Both the position numbers and the translations under genes were made by a program. Positions 27,701-34,982 of a stretch of 64,000 bases of DNA are shown piece by piece (the first letter of the stretch is position 1; the number at the start of each line of letters is the position of its first letter). The DNA lies in assembly GCA_012514315.1 (NCBI GenBank), contig JAAZAN010000023.1:50119-114118 (forward strand). The letters run 5' to 3'. The notes below the pieces were generated by a model. That model did no database searches, was not told the DNA's origin, and saw only the letters and a list, made by a program, of their open reading frames with translations. The stretch is from Chloroflexota bacterium (GTDB lineage: Bacteria > Chloroflexota > Anaerolineae > B4-G1).

Positions 27701-27980
27701 TATGTTCCTGGATGCGCTCATTGGACTCGGGCGCTGCTGTGAAGTCCGGCGTCACTATCTGGAAGCGGTCGTCTACTATCGACGCGCCCTGGCGGTTGAC
27801 AGTCTGCGCGAGGATGTCCACAAGCGCGTGATGGAATGTTACGTTGCTGCGGACCGTCGTACTGACGCGATCTCGCATTTCGAGAGATGCCGAGATCAGT
27901 TCGACAAAGAGCTGGGAATCGAGCCTGCTGAAGAACTGGTTGCTGTGTACCGAGAGCTCGTCGGGCTTCCTCCTCTCTGA
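24771..27980 (+). CDS. MalT-like ATPase regulator with C-terminal SARP/BTAD domain
   Basis: The 1069-residue protein has a P-loop ATPase of the STAND class (APAGYGKT at 44-51, LILDNFEAL near 135), a winged-helix region, a long TPR array (about 370-800) and a C-terminal DNA-binding winged helix followed by a bacterial transcriptional activation (BTAD) domain (about 820-1069; WQAAAPRELFFYIL, then FWPDLEAVKMRNTFHATLYRIRRAVG). Such proteins act as ATP- and ligand-gated transcription activators. The gene starts with GTG behind GAGGAG, has a consensus promoter and is followed by a terminator and a peptide locus with tandem operator-like repeats. It is the obvious candidate regulator of that locus. 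Its ligand is unknown. Confidence 0.92.
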   Translation: MTTLDVTLVRSKLLVPSPAGLLHRPRLCERLTAGAERKLTVLSAPAGYGKTSALVDFARHTSIPVCWYTVDERDRDLGVFVRYLVGAIREQFPRFGQRTDRILASIGNELYRDPTLVVGDLANEALELDVPFVLILDNFEALDGAFGLGEFLRRLVDVLPDNCHVMIGSRVLPDVPVTRLVAKRQLVGVTVDDLRFDADEIRHLLSMSHIDVSCEEAEAISSSAEGWITGVLLLADHARGQAGSFLRSTQRATAEAYDYLAADVLEHQPLHIRHFLIHSAILREMSVRLLEQVLPDQPVGSLLSEVERRNLFVTRFGTGGSATYRYHHLFRSFLLQRAEVIGRVERTDIHLRAAAWFESAHDIPEAVHHYLATEAYDRAITLMERAAMERFTRGQVETLLVWFDALPEKIRDQAPWLAFYHSRVLTDRYDYAGARRSLSYAGKGFARLQHPGLLARVHNQRATLAMFESRFDDVLSEAQSALDLLDGGEPVERAEAQRLIGRGYIGLGRLNEGIDKLQSALEAFREVRSPYDIVNVLQDLTCAFTLQGAYDEATRCMVEALAVARQLGSPSQLAGVLNNLGGIHYLKGEYAEALPLYEEALAAARRGGNPRWEAYVLAGQAEIYRDLTAYGQAETQYGAAWRLLEDVDPASLMHVMLSQATMLRWQGHHAGVQRLLEEACAWAEHRGLSFDRDGLLRATRGIALAEKGDYESGIDLLSESIAFLESRHADQDLAQVRLLLAKAYYLAGKEQSAIAELRRVMRLARRLGSAQFVVIEGQHVPGLLQLGLDEGLQGLDVVIRRVAAMQDLRRRLLDAQTGDLDEPAVSRLEIFGFGESRVVRDGRVLSTSAWQAAAPRELFFYILTHGPVSRDQIGIDFWPDLEAVKMRNTFHATLYRIRRAVGTDAIVVENGLYRIGPVTYWFDVEEFVDVFERARLLPPHDWQAETLWRRATTLYTGDFLPDADRLWCVELRERYRDMFLDALIGLGRCCEVRRHYLEAVVYYRRALAVDSLREDVHKRVMECYVAADRRTDAISHFERCRDQFDKELGIEPAEELVAVYRELVGLPPL

Positions 27981-28016
27981 CTCAGAAGGTCGCGTAGCGC
28001 CACAGCCTGTCAGTGA

Positions 28017-28053
28017 GCAGAGGAGGCTGCCCCTCGGCAGCCTCCTCTGCTTT
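28017..28053 (+). terminator. Rho-independent-type terminator of the regulator gene
   Basis: A perfect 15-bp GC-rich stem (28017-28031 pairing with 28036-28050) closes a CCTC loop and is followed by TTTG. It lies 36 bases past the regulator stop codon. The U tract is short, but the stem is strong. Confidence 0.85.
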
Positions 28054-28230
28054 GTGGGAATGTGTACGTTCTGCAGGATATACGTCGACATTCGAGGTGA
28101 GCAGTGAGGCAGCTTCGAGGGCTGTCAGACGGGCTACGCCGTTCATCGGCGCACGGTGTGCTGGACCACGTGCACGCAGTAGGCCAGGAAACAGAGCAGT
28201 CAGCGACATTGGTGACCGAAGAGATCATCT

Positions 28231-28274
28231 CGTCTATAGGTTCGTTTATCGGTGTGGGGTATGCTATAACCATT
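28231..28274 (+). promoter_or_regulatory. Operator-promoter repeat, copy 1
   Basis: First of two repeats with 36 of 44 identical bases. It contains half-sites GTCTATAGG (28232-28240) and GTTTATCGG (28244-28252), 12 bp apart in the same orientation, then 12 bp to an extended -10, TGCTATAAC (28262-28270). Tandem half-sites lying over the -35 region of a weak promoter are the layout used by SARP activators. Spacing is close to but not identical with the 11-bp period described for that family. Confidence 0.65.
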
Positions 28275-28336
28275 CGAGGGGTGTAATTGGACTGGTACTG
28301 GGCCAATCCGGAGATTGACGCCCCAGACGGCCATTT

Positions 28337-28380
28337 CGTTTATAGGTTCGTTTATAGGGGTGTGGTATTCTAATACCATC
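28337..28380 (+). promoter_or_regulatory. Operator-promoter repeat, copy 2
   Basis: Second copy, 106 bp after the first. Half-sites GTTTATAGG (28338-28346) and GTTTATAGG (28350-28358) are identical to each other, and the -10-like TAATAC lies at 28371-28376 in the same relative place as in copy 1. Predicted transcription would start near 28383, giving a 65-nt leader for the secreted peptide gene. Confidence 0.65.
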
Positions 28381-28447
28381 GTAGACCGATATTCCTGGAG
28401 TGCGCGAGAGTAAGGCCTCAGGTTGATCAAAGGAGAATTGAACGACG

Positions 28448-28618
28448 ATGAAAGGCAGAATGAACAAGTTTGTGGCGATCCTGGTCCTGGTGATCTCATT
28501 GATTGCGTCGTCCCCACTGGTTGTCTCTGCAAAAAGCACCGACAGCGTCGCTGACGTGTACTCGCCGCCTGTCATCATCTGCGGCATCATCGGCGGCGGC
28601 GGAAGCGGTGGCGGCTAG
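28448..28618 (+). CDS. Small secreted peptide precursor (56 aa)
   Basis: The ORF encodes 56 residues: a basic start (MKGRMNK), a hydrophobic core (about 8-26) and a signal-peptidase-I type site VSA|KS after residue 28. The mature part would be 28 residues with one Cys (45), a PPVIICGII segment and a C-terminal run of Gly interrupted by one Ser. AAGGAG precedes the ATG by 12 bases. It is too short for most gene callers. A pheromone, bacteriocin-like or surface peptide are all possible; I recognise no family. Its position right behind the tandem operator repeats suggests it is the main target of the upstream regulator. Confidence 0.65.
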   Translation: MKGRMNKFVAILVLVISLIASSPLVVSAKSTDSVADVYSPPVIICGIIGGGGSGGG

Positions 28619-28645
28619 GTCGCCTGCAGTTGGATCTGGAGCAGA

Positions 28646-28750
28646 ATGGCTACGCGAGTGAATCAATGGGGATTGGCGTTGTCGTTGGGGCGAGATCGTT
28701 GCCATGCCTCTCCGAGACGCTTTCTCACAGGCGACGGGATGACCGTCTGA
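28646..28750 (+). CDS. Possible 34-aa ORF between the two peptide genes
   Basis: ATG at 28646 with GGAG six bases upstream opens a 34-codon frame; its TGA abuts the AGGAGGT ribosome site of the next gene, compatible with coupled translation. The product is basic with one Cys and shows no recognisable feature. It may be spurious. Confidence 0.25.
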   Translation: MATRVNQWGLALSLGRDRCHASPRRFLTGDGMTV

Positions 28751-28764
28751 GGAGGTCTGTCTTG

Positions 28765-28959
28765 TTGACGAAGAAGATCGATGAGATGGTATGGCAGGCG
28801 TTGACTGACACGAGTTTTCGCAAGCGCTTGCTCACGGAGCGGCGCCCCGAGTTCCTGGCAGATTTTGGCCTATCAGAAGAGGAACGCCAGTTTGTGATGG
28901 CGGTGCATGCTGACACGCTGGAGAATTTCGCCGGAGCACTGTGCCGGTCTGCGGCTTGA
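28765..28959 (+). CDS. NHLP-like small protein (possible RiPP precursor or leader-like peptide)
   Basis: The 64-residue product has the pattern of the nitrile-hydratase-leader-peptide clan seen in Os1348/Franean1_4349-type families: an N-terminal helix (VWQALTDTSFRKRLLTERRPEFLADFGL), then LSEEERQFV and a C-terminal helix ending in DTLENFAGAL. Family members are leader-like peptides of ribosomally made natural products or standalone paralogues. The TTG at 28765 is chosen because AGGAGGT lies eight bases upstream. The core after the leader would be only CRSAA, so a modified core is doubtful unless another gene provides it. No radical SAM, YcaO or LanM-type enzyme is encoded in this window. Confidence 0.6.
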   Translation: MTKKIDEMVWQALTDTSFRKRLLTERRPEFLADFGLSEEERQFVMAVHADTLENFAGALCRSAA

Positions 28960-28972
28960 GAGAATGGAGCAT

Positions 28973-29197
28973 ATGGCAGCGAGCGAGTTGCTTACTGACG
29001 CGCTCTTCGCCCTCGATGAGCCTTGGCGAAGTCGTTTCCTGAGTCTTGTGGCCAACATGGCCACCAGCGGCACGTGGCGAGGTAACGCGCCAAAGCGCGA
29101 TGACATCGTCTACTGGCTGAGCACCGACCAGGCTCTCTTCAGGCGCACTGAGCGGCTTCTTACAGCGTGGCGTGATCCGGTCGTGATGGCGGTGTAG
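28973..29197 (+). CDS. Small hypothetical protein downstream of the NHLP-like gene
   Basis: The 74-residue product begins 13 bases after the preceding stop and would be cotranscribed. It is amphipathic, with an acidic first helix and a basic, Trp-containing second half (DDIVYWLSTDQALFRRTERLLTAW). An alternative ATG lies at 28964. I do not recognise it. Codon choice is like its neighbours. It converges on the exopolysaccharide transferase gene, so it ends the peptide locus. Confidence 0.5.
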   Translation: MAASELLTDALFALDEPWRSRFLSLVANMATSGTWRGNAPKRDDIVYWLSTDQALFRRTERLLTAWRDPVVMAV

Positions 29198-29272
29198 CCG
29201 GGTCGTCTTGCCTCGCTGCCATCCCTCTTGCTCGTGATCTGGCCGCCGACCCGGTTCGGGCGCCAGTTCACG

Positions 29273-30688
29273 CTAGTAGGCGCCGTCCATGCGCAGAATC
29301 TGGGGTATCGTGCTCAGCAGTATTCTGATGTCGAGCCAGACCGACCAGTTCTCGATGTAGTAGACATCGAGAAGCACTTGCTCGTCGAAGCTGAGCAGGC
29401 TGCGGCCGCTGACCTGCCAGAGGCCGGTCAGCCCAGGATAGACCTCCAGTCGCTTCTTGTGCCACGGCAGGTAGTTCTCGACCTCCGCCGGAATGGGTGG
29501 TCGGGGGCCGACCAGGCTCATATCGCCGCGGAGCACGTTGAACAACTGCGGCAGTTCATCCAGGCTGGACCGTCGTAGAAACCAACCTACCCTGGTTACC
29601 CGCGGATCGTTCCGCATCTTGAAGATCGGGCCTTGCGCCTCGTTCAGGTCGCGGAGTTCGTCCAGTTCCTCTTCAGCGCCCTGTCGCATCGACCGGAATT
29701 TGTACATCTCGAACGTTCTCCCAGCCTTCCCAACTCTGGTCTGGCGGAAGACAACCGGGCCGGGCGAATCGATCCGGATGGCCAGAGCGATCAATGCCAG
29801 GATGGGCCAGCCCACGACCAGGAACACCAGTGACCCTACGATGTCGATGGCGCGCTTGACGACCAGAGCGGTCCGACTGAATCCTACCTCTCGGACTCCG
29901 ATCAACGGTATGCCACCGACTTCATCCACATCGACCCGGCTCAAGCTGAGCTGAAATAGATCGGGAACTATCTGAGCGCTCACGTTGCGGCGCTCACATT
30001 CACGTACGATGCACAATATCTTGCGGTGGTACATCCATGGTAGCGTGATGATGACGCTGTCGATTCCCTCGCGCTCGATCAGGTCGGCCAGGTTGTCGGT
30101 TGACCCCAGCGCTCGGAAGCGTCCGATGTCTGTCTGTCCCTTCTGAGGGTCGTCGTCGGCAAACCCTACGATTTGGTAACCGAGCTCGGGGTGTGCAACC
30201 AGAGTGCGCATGACGGTCCGTCCAACCTCGCCGGCGCCGATGATCATCACGCGTCGGACTCCCTTTCCCCGAGCACGCAGTTTACCGAGCGCCCACCGGT
30301 GCACCAGGCGCATCGCAGAGAACAGCATGACCGCGATCACGCCGGCCTCAATGAGCAACAGGCGCGAGTAGAGCAGCGGTTGGAAGAGAAACGTGATCGC
30401 CAGGAGGACAACGACGGATTTCGCGATCGAGTTGGTGATCCGATAGACTTGTTCCAGCCACGGGCGTCGCCCCCACTGCGAATACACCCCGTCGATGCGG
30501 AAGCTAACCAGCGTCAGGACAATGAACAAGAGCCATAGGGGCACGTAGGCTGGAATCGGATGATAGTAGCTAATCTCGCGAAAGAGCTGCACATCGTATC
30601 GCAACCAATAGCCGAGCAGAGAGCTCATTGTGATTACCAGGATGTCGATCGCCACGATCCACCAGGGCACACGATCCCGTGTTCTCAT
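29273..30688 (-). CDS. Polyprenyl-phosphate glycosyl-1-phosphate transferase (WbaP/EpsE-type)
   Basis: The 471-residue product has about five N-terminal membrane helices, a Rossmann-like central region (IIGAGEVGRTVMRTL) and the catalytic C-terminal bacterial sugar transferase domain (KRAIDIVGSLVFL, KFRSMRQGAE, LRRSSLDELPQLFNVLRGDMSLVGPRPP, LTGLWQVSGR). It starts exopolysaccharide or O-antigen units by moving a sugar-phosphate to undecaprenyl phosphate. It is the second gene of a minus-strand pair, overlapping the glycosyltransferase upstream by four bases, and it converges on the peptide locus. Confidence 0.93.
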   Translation of the reverse strand: MRTRDRVPWWIVAIDILVITMSSLLGYWLRYDVQLFREISYYHPIPAYVPLWLLFIVLTLVSFRIDGVYSQWGRRPWLEQVYRITNSIAKSVVVLLAITFLFQPLLYSRLLLIEAGVIAVMLFSAMRLVHRWALGKLRARGKGVRRVMIIGAGEVGRTVMRTLVAHPELGYQIVGFADDDPQKGQTDIGRFRALGSTDNLADLIEREGIDSVIITLPWMYHRKILCIVRECERRNVSAQIVPDLFQLSLSRVDVDEVGGIPLIGVREVGFSRTALVVKRAIDIVGSLVFLVVGWPILALIALAIRIDSPGPVVFRQTRVGKAGRTFEMYKFRSMRQGAEEELDELRDLNEAQGPIFKMRNDPRVTRVGWFLRRSSLDELPQLFNVLRGDMSLVGPRPPIPAEVENYLPWHKKRLEVYPGLTGLWQVSGRSLLSFDEQVLLDVYYIENWSVWLDIRILLSTIPQILRMDGAY

Positions 30689-31839
30689 CGTCTACCTCGT
30701 TCCGTTAGCACACTGCGATACAGTCGGGCTGTGTTGCGCGCTGTAGCATACCAGTCGAACTGGCTGGCGTGCCTCAACCCGAGCGATCGCAACTCATCGC
30801 GGAGGGTCTGGTCCTGCAGCAGCCGATCCAATCCTGCGGCCAACGAGTCCACGTCCCTCGGGTCTACGAACACAGCCGCATCACCCGCCGCCTCGGGGAG
30901 CGACGAGGTGTTGGAACATACCACCGGCGTTCCACAGGCCTGCGCCTCAAGGATCGGTAACCCGAACCCTTCGTAGAGAGACGGATAGGCCATCACCGTT
31001 GCCGCGTTATAGAGTAGGGGTAATTCCTCCTGGGGCACGAAGCCCAGGATATGGACAGAATCCGCAATGCTCAGGTCCTCAATCCTCGCGAATAGCTCGT
31101 CGTACAGCCATCCTCGACCGCCTGCAATGACGAGTGGGGTGTCATCCCGACGCACTTGCGCGAACGCTTCCACGAGTCGGAGGGTGTTCTTGCGCGGCTC
31201 TAGGGTGCCCAGAGAAAGCACGAATCTCTCCGGCAGCCCACGATGTTCTCGATAGCCCTGTACCTGGTCCCCAGGGAGAGGCGCGAATTCCGGCCGAACA
31301 CCGTGGTAGATCACCTCGATTCGCTCGGGCGGCACTCCGAGCAAGGCTGTAGTTTCACGGGCCGTGAACGACGACACGGCAATGACACGCCGGGCGCGTT
31401 GCGCAGACAGTCGTGCCAACAGGCGCAGGTAGAGACGGTTGCCACGACGAAACAGACCTGGCAGGCGGATATAGCTAAGATCGTGAATCGTCACCACCGA
31501 TGGACAACCTGATAGCACCGGGGCGACAAACACCGGACCGTGCACCAGGCTAGCCTGGAGGTCTCGCAGGATCCAGGGTAGGATGGTTTGCTCCCAGATC
31601 ACCCGCCTAATCGCAGTGTGCGTGGAGAACTTGGAACGGCGCGTTGCGATTGCGGGGTTGGGCGGTGGAGTAGCGCCGCCAATCAAGGCAGTATAGCGCA
31701 GATCGTCCGAATCCTTGCCCAGATGATCGAGCAACTGGTATATGTATTGGTGCACACCGGCGCTACGATATCCATCCTGACCAGACAGAAGGTGGGCATT
31801 GACCACGACGTGCGAACTCGTGCCTATGTTAACCTCCAT
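30685..31839 (-). CDS. Glycosyltransferase, GT4-type
   Basis: The 384-residue protein has the GT-B fold of family 4, with GTLEPRKN and SLYEGFGLPILEAQACG carrying the EX7E glutamates. It should add a sugar to the lipid-linked intermediate started by the overlapping downstream transferase. The ATG at 31839 is chosen over codons further upstream because an extended -10 (TGCTATAAT, 31849-31857 on the minus strand) sits ten bases ahead, which rules out the longer frame and implies a near-leaderless message. It is similar in motif detail to the 17663-18811 enzyme. Confidence 0.88.
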   Translation of the reverse strand: MEVNIGTSSHVVVNAHLLSGQDGYRSAGVHQYIYQLLDHLGKDSDDLRYTALIGGATPPPNPAIATRRSKFSTHTAIRRVIWEQTILPWILRDLQASLVHGPVFVAPVLSGCPSVVTIHDLSYIRLPGLFRRGNRLYLRLLARLSAQRARRVIAVSSFTARETTALLGVPPERIEVIYHGVRPEFAPLPGDQVQGYREHRGLPERFVLSLGTLEPRKNTLRLVEAFAQVRRDDTPLVIAGGRGWLYDELFARIEDLSIADSVHILGFVPQEELPLLYNAATVMAYPSLYEGFGLPILEAQACGTPVVCSNTSSLPEAAGDAAVFVDPRDVDSLAAGLDRLLQDQTLRDELRSLGLRHASQFDWYATARNTARLYRSVLTERGRR

Positions 31840-31848
31840 TGCCAGCCG

Positions 31849-31877
31849 ATTATAGCATATTACCGCAGGCATACCAA
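31849..31877 (-). promoter_or_regulatory. Promoter of the exopolysaccharide transferase pair
   Basis: On the minus strand TTGGTA, 17 bp, then TATAAT (31849-31854) with TG two bases upstream. The predicted start of transcription is near 31842, three bases before the ATG of the glycosyltransferase. Confidence 0.6.
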
Positions 31878-31939
31878 CGACTGACAGGTGGAACCGAAGA
31901 CCGCACGCCAGGCCAAAGGAGCTCGGGCCGACGGCGTCG

Positions 31940-33625
31940 CTAGCGGGAGCGCCAGATGGAGAAGATCAGCGTCAGACCCAGTAGACTGACTCCCACAAAC
32001 GAGGTGATGACGAGCACTGTGGCCAGGTTCCACTGTCCTTCCGGGTTGAACAGTGGGACCAAGAGCGCCAGCCCCACAATAAGGGCGGCCAGCAACAAGC
32101 TCAGTGAGAGACGATTCACGACGTGATCGAGGCGCGATAGCGCATTGGGCAATCCCTTGTGCTCGATGGTCACCTGAACGTCGCCACGCTGAATCCGGCT
32201 CAGCACATCGTAGCCGACTCGAGGGAGAAGCCCCAGGAAATCCTGCCAGTTGTGACTGCTCTTGATCAGGACAGGAATCCACGCACCTGGCAATGCCCGT
32301 TCCAACATGAACCGCTGCAGATAAGGCTTGAAGACTGCAAACGCGTCGAAATCCGGATCCAGACGGAACCCGACTCCCTCCATCATCGTGAGCGTCTTGC
32401 CGACTAGCCAGAGTTCCGCTGGCAGGTTGATGTGATGTCGGAAGGCGATCGGCAGCACTTCACCCATGATACCCTGAAGGCTGACGTCGCCCAGCGGCAT
32501 ACCATGATACTTTCGGATCAGTCGGACGAGGTCTCGCCGCAGGTGCGATCGATCGACGGTGTAGCTCACTGCTCCGACCCGTATCAGCTGATCGATGATG
32601 CTGTCTTCATCCATCTGTACCACGAGCGAGTATAGCCGTGCGAGATCCACGCGAGTCTGCTGGCTGAGATAGCCGACCATGCCGAAGTCCATCGCGCCGA
32701 TGATCTCGCCAGGCAGGACGACGAAGTTGCCCGGGTGTGGGTCGGCGTGGAAGAACCCGTCCTCCACCATTTCCTTGACCAGGATGCGAGCGGCGTGGGT
32801 GGCGATGCGGTGCCGGTCGTAACCCGCCACGTCGAGCGCCTCGATGTCGCTCACCTTGATACCTCGCAGTCGCTCCATCACCAATATGCGCCGGGTCGTG
32901 TAGTCCCAGTAGATGGTCGGGATGTGTAAGTGGGGTTCTCCTGCGAAGTTCTCTCGGAAGCGGTCTGCATTGTGCCCCTCGCGGTAGAAGTCCAGCTCGG
33001 ATCGGAGCGTGGCGGAGAACTCCTCAGCGATCCCAGGAAGGTCGTAGAGCTTGCCAAGGGGCGTTCGGTCCTGCACCAGTCTCGCCAGGTTGAAGAGGAT
33101 CTCCAGGTCGGTCTCAACCACAGCCTGAATGCCCGGTCGCTGCACCTTCACCACCACTTCACGGCCGTCCGGCAGTGTCGCTGCGTGAACCTGCGAAAGT
33201 GACGCGGCAGCGAGCGGTGTAGCGTGGAATGTGGCAAAGAAGTCCTCAATCGGAGCTCCGAGCTCGTTCTCCAGCACGTCCTGCACCGGTTCCCACGGGC
33301 CTGCAGGCACGGCGCTCTGTAACTTCGAGAACTCAACGATGTAAGCCGGAGGAAGCAGATCAGGGCGCGTGCTCAGGACCTGGCCGAGCTTGACGAAGGT
33401 GGGGCCCAGGTCCTCCAGGGCCATGCGCATCCGAGGCGCAATCCCCAGCGGCGAAGGCGCCTGTCGCCCGCGGCGCTCGGCGATCCGTCCGGGAAGTGAA
33501 AGGTAGGGCAAGAGCTCCAGTAGCTCCGCAAGCTCGCCCAAGCCGTGATGGATGAGAACCTGGGCAATCTCTCGGTAGCGCTGAAGATGTCGGACACTGC
33601 GAACGTTGATATGAGGCGCGGGCAT
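31940..33625 (-). CDS. ABC1/UbiB-family protein kinase-like protein
   Basis: The 561-residue product has the UbiB features: an N-terminal KxGQ motif (FVKLGQVLSTRPD), AAASLSQVHAA in the Ala-rich nucleotide loop, VVVKVQRPG with the ATP-binding Lys, and NFVVLPG...MDFGMVG with the metal-binding Asp. Two C-terminal membrane helices follow. Relatives support ubiquinone or other isoprenoid lipid metabolism as atypical ATPases. Two close ATGs (33631, 33625) share GGAG; 33625 has better spacing. It lies just after a patatin gene on the same strand. Confidence 0.9.
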   Translation of the reverse strand: MPAPHINVRSVRHLQRYREIAQVLIHHGLGELAELLELLPYLSLPGRIAERRGRQAPSPLGIAPRMRMALEDLGPTFVKLGQVLSTRPDLLPPAYIVEFSKLQSAVPAGPWEPVQDVLENELGAPIEDFFATFHATPLAAASLSQVHAATLPDGREVVVKVQRPGIQAVVETDLEILFNLARLVQDRTPLGKLYDLPGIAEEFSATLRSELDFYREGHNADRFRENFAGEPHLHIPTIYWDYTTRRILVMERLRGIKVSDIEALDVAGYDRHRIATHAARILVKEMVEDGFFHADPHPGNFVVLPGEIIGAMDFGMVGYLSQQTRVDLARLYSLVVQMDEDSIIDQLIRVGAVSYTVDRSHLRRDLVRLIRKYHGMPLGDVSLQGIMGEVLPIAFRHHINLPAELWLVGKTLTMMEGVGFRLDPDFDAFAVFKPYLQRFMLERALPGAWIPVLIKSSHNWQDFLGLLPRVGYDVLSRIQRGDVQVTIEHKGLPNALSRLDHVVNRLSLSLLLAALIVGLALLVPLFNPEGQWNLATVLVITSFVGVSLLGLTLIFSIWRSR

Positions 33626-33650
33626 CTTCATCTCCGGCTGCCTGTATGGT

Positions 33651-34508
33651 TCAACTGCTAGTGCCGTGGTACGCTCTGCTCTGAATCTTGGGTAGCGCCG
33701 CTCGAGCGGCGGCTTCTCCCGCGCCAATCAGCTCGCGGGCGTGTGTGAATCCATTGAATGCACTGCACATAGGAGGAATCTGGGGCTCGATTGAGATGTA
33801 TGGCCCCGCTTCCTGTTTCGCCCTGGTATTGATCTCTACAACCACCAGCCTCATGGCGAGCAACATCGTCGTCATCGTGTCCAGCGGCATGGACCGAGCG
33901 ATCCGATTGCTGCGCAAGCTGGATATCAGGTGCGTGATGCTCGCCGTATCACTCGAGACATCCACTCCGATGACTACGTCAGCCCCCTTGTCTCGGGCGA
34001 CTCCTATCGGTAGATTGTCGAGAAGACCGCCATCCACGAGCATCTGTTCGCCGTTTGAGACCGGCGCGAAAATACCGGGCACCGCAATACTCGCTCGTAC
34101 CGCGGCGAGCACCGACCCGCGATCCAGCACGACCTTCTTCTGGGACATAAGGTCCACGGCGATCACAGCGAATGGAAGCGATAGTTCCTCGAACGTCGTG
34201 TCCCCTAACCAGCGCCCCAGGTAGGACGTGACTCGCTCGCCCCGCAGGAGCCCGCGTCGGGGCAGTGAACGGTCGACCAGGCCAACCAACTGCCGGAGGC
34301 GGCACAGATGGAGCGCCTCGGCCTCGATCTCGTGAGCTGACAGGCCGCAGGCAAACAGCGCCCCGACCAGACCGCCCACGCTGGTGCCCACCAGTAGATC
34401 GATGGGCACACCTTCCTGCTCAAGCACCTTGAGGACGCCGATGTGGGCCAGCCCTCTGGCGCCGCCGCCGCTCAGGGCCAGCCCCAACCTGCAACCGGAG
34501 TGTGTCAC
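33651..34508 (-). CDS. Patatin-like phospholipase (RssA family)
   Basis: The 285-residue protein has the glycine-rich oxyanion motif GGGARGLAHIG near 14-24, the nucleophile elbow GTSVGG (Ser about 43) and the catalytic Asp in DGGLLDNLP. This is the Ser-Asp dyad of patatins, which hydrolyse acyl chains from lipids. The length is typical of RssA-like proteins. It sits between the UbiB-like gene and a phasin-like gene on the same strand, so a link to membrane or storage lipid turnover is plausible. Confidence 0.92.
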   Translation of the reverse strand: MTHSGCRLGLALSGGGARGLAHIGVLKVLEQEGVPIDLLVGTSVGGLVGALFACGLSAHEIEAEALHLCRLRQLVGLVDRSLPRRGLLRGERVTSYLGRWLGDTTFEELSLPFAVIAVDLMSQKKVVLDRGSVLAAVRASIAVPGIFAPVSNGEQMLVDGGLLDNLPIGVARDKGADVVIGVDVSSDTASITHLISSLRSNRIARSMPLDTMTTMLLAMRLVVVEINTRAKQEAGPYISIEPQIPPMCSAFNGFTHARELIGAGEAAARAALPKIQSRAYHGTSS

Positions 34509-34555
34509 AGCGGGGTTGAGGCCTGTCTGTGATGGCTCGATGTGAGGCGTACCCG

Positions 34556-34885
34556 CTACTCCTGATCGCCCTCGACGGCGCTGCTGGTCAGTTCCGCAAC
34601 GCGCTGCTCGAGTTCGCCGATTCTTTGCGAGAGCGCCTCAATCTCTTCCTTCGAGACCGGGATTACGGTCTTCTTCAACTTGTCGATCTCCTGGTTGATG
34701 AGTCTGCGGATCTCCTTCTGCTCGGCCTCGCCTTTTGTCACGAGCTCATCCACCAGTCTGCGCGACTCACTGGCCTCGACCTCACCGGCCTTGACCAGCT
34801 CGTCGACTGTAGCCACAACCTTGTCGCGCGTCATTGTCAGTACGCCCAGCCCGAGGAACAACGTCTTCTCGATCAAATTGCTCAT
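34556..34885 (-). CDS. Phasin-like coiled-coil protein
   Basis: The 109-residue product is almost entirely helical and charged, with a short hydrophobic start (MSNLIEKTLFLGLGVL) and heptad-like repeats to the end (KKTVIPVSKEEIEALSQRIGELEQRVAEL). It resembles small phasin-like/polyhydroxyalkanoate-associated proteins that coat granules or pair in coiled coils. AAGGAGG precedes the ATG, which fixes the start. No PHA synthase gene is in the window, so granule association is only a suggestion. Confidence 0.75.
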   Translation of the reverse strand: MSNLIEKTLFLGLGVLTMTRDKVVATVDELVKAGEVEASESRRLVDELVTKGEAEQKEIRRLINQEIDKLKKTVIPVSKEEIEALSQRIGELEQRVAELTSSAVEGDQE

Positions 34886-34982
34886 GTGTCGCCTCCTTCG
34901 CGGCATATGTGGGACTTCAACTGCCAACGTGAATGATGGTTTCCTTGCGCTGTGCCCTCCGTCGGATAGGATTGTCCATCCG

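Larger units (their letters stand above)
27981..28447. other. Regulatory intergenic region upstream of the peptide gene
   Basis: The 467-bp stretch between the regulator stop and the secreted-peptide gene contains a perfect terminator hairpin (28017-28050) and two 44-bp promoter-like repeats (28231-28274 and 28337-28380). A 60-codon frame from GTG 28104 crosses the first repeat but lacks a clear ribosome site. On the minus strand both repeats can be read as TPINEP-containing frames that diverge beyond the repeat. I treat the stretch as non-coding and regulatory. Confidence 0.6.

Noticed and set aside
28104..28286. 60-codon frame across the first operator repeat
   Set aside because: No good ribosome site, and it overlaps a promoter-like repeat whose second copy does not keep the frame.
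28010..28532. Two minus-strand frames starting in the 44-bp repeats and sharing TPINEP
   Set aside because: Similarity stops at the repeat edges, and base changes are only weakly biased to third positions; operator function fits better. Kept as a caveat.
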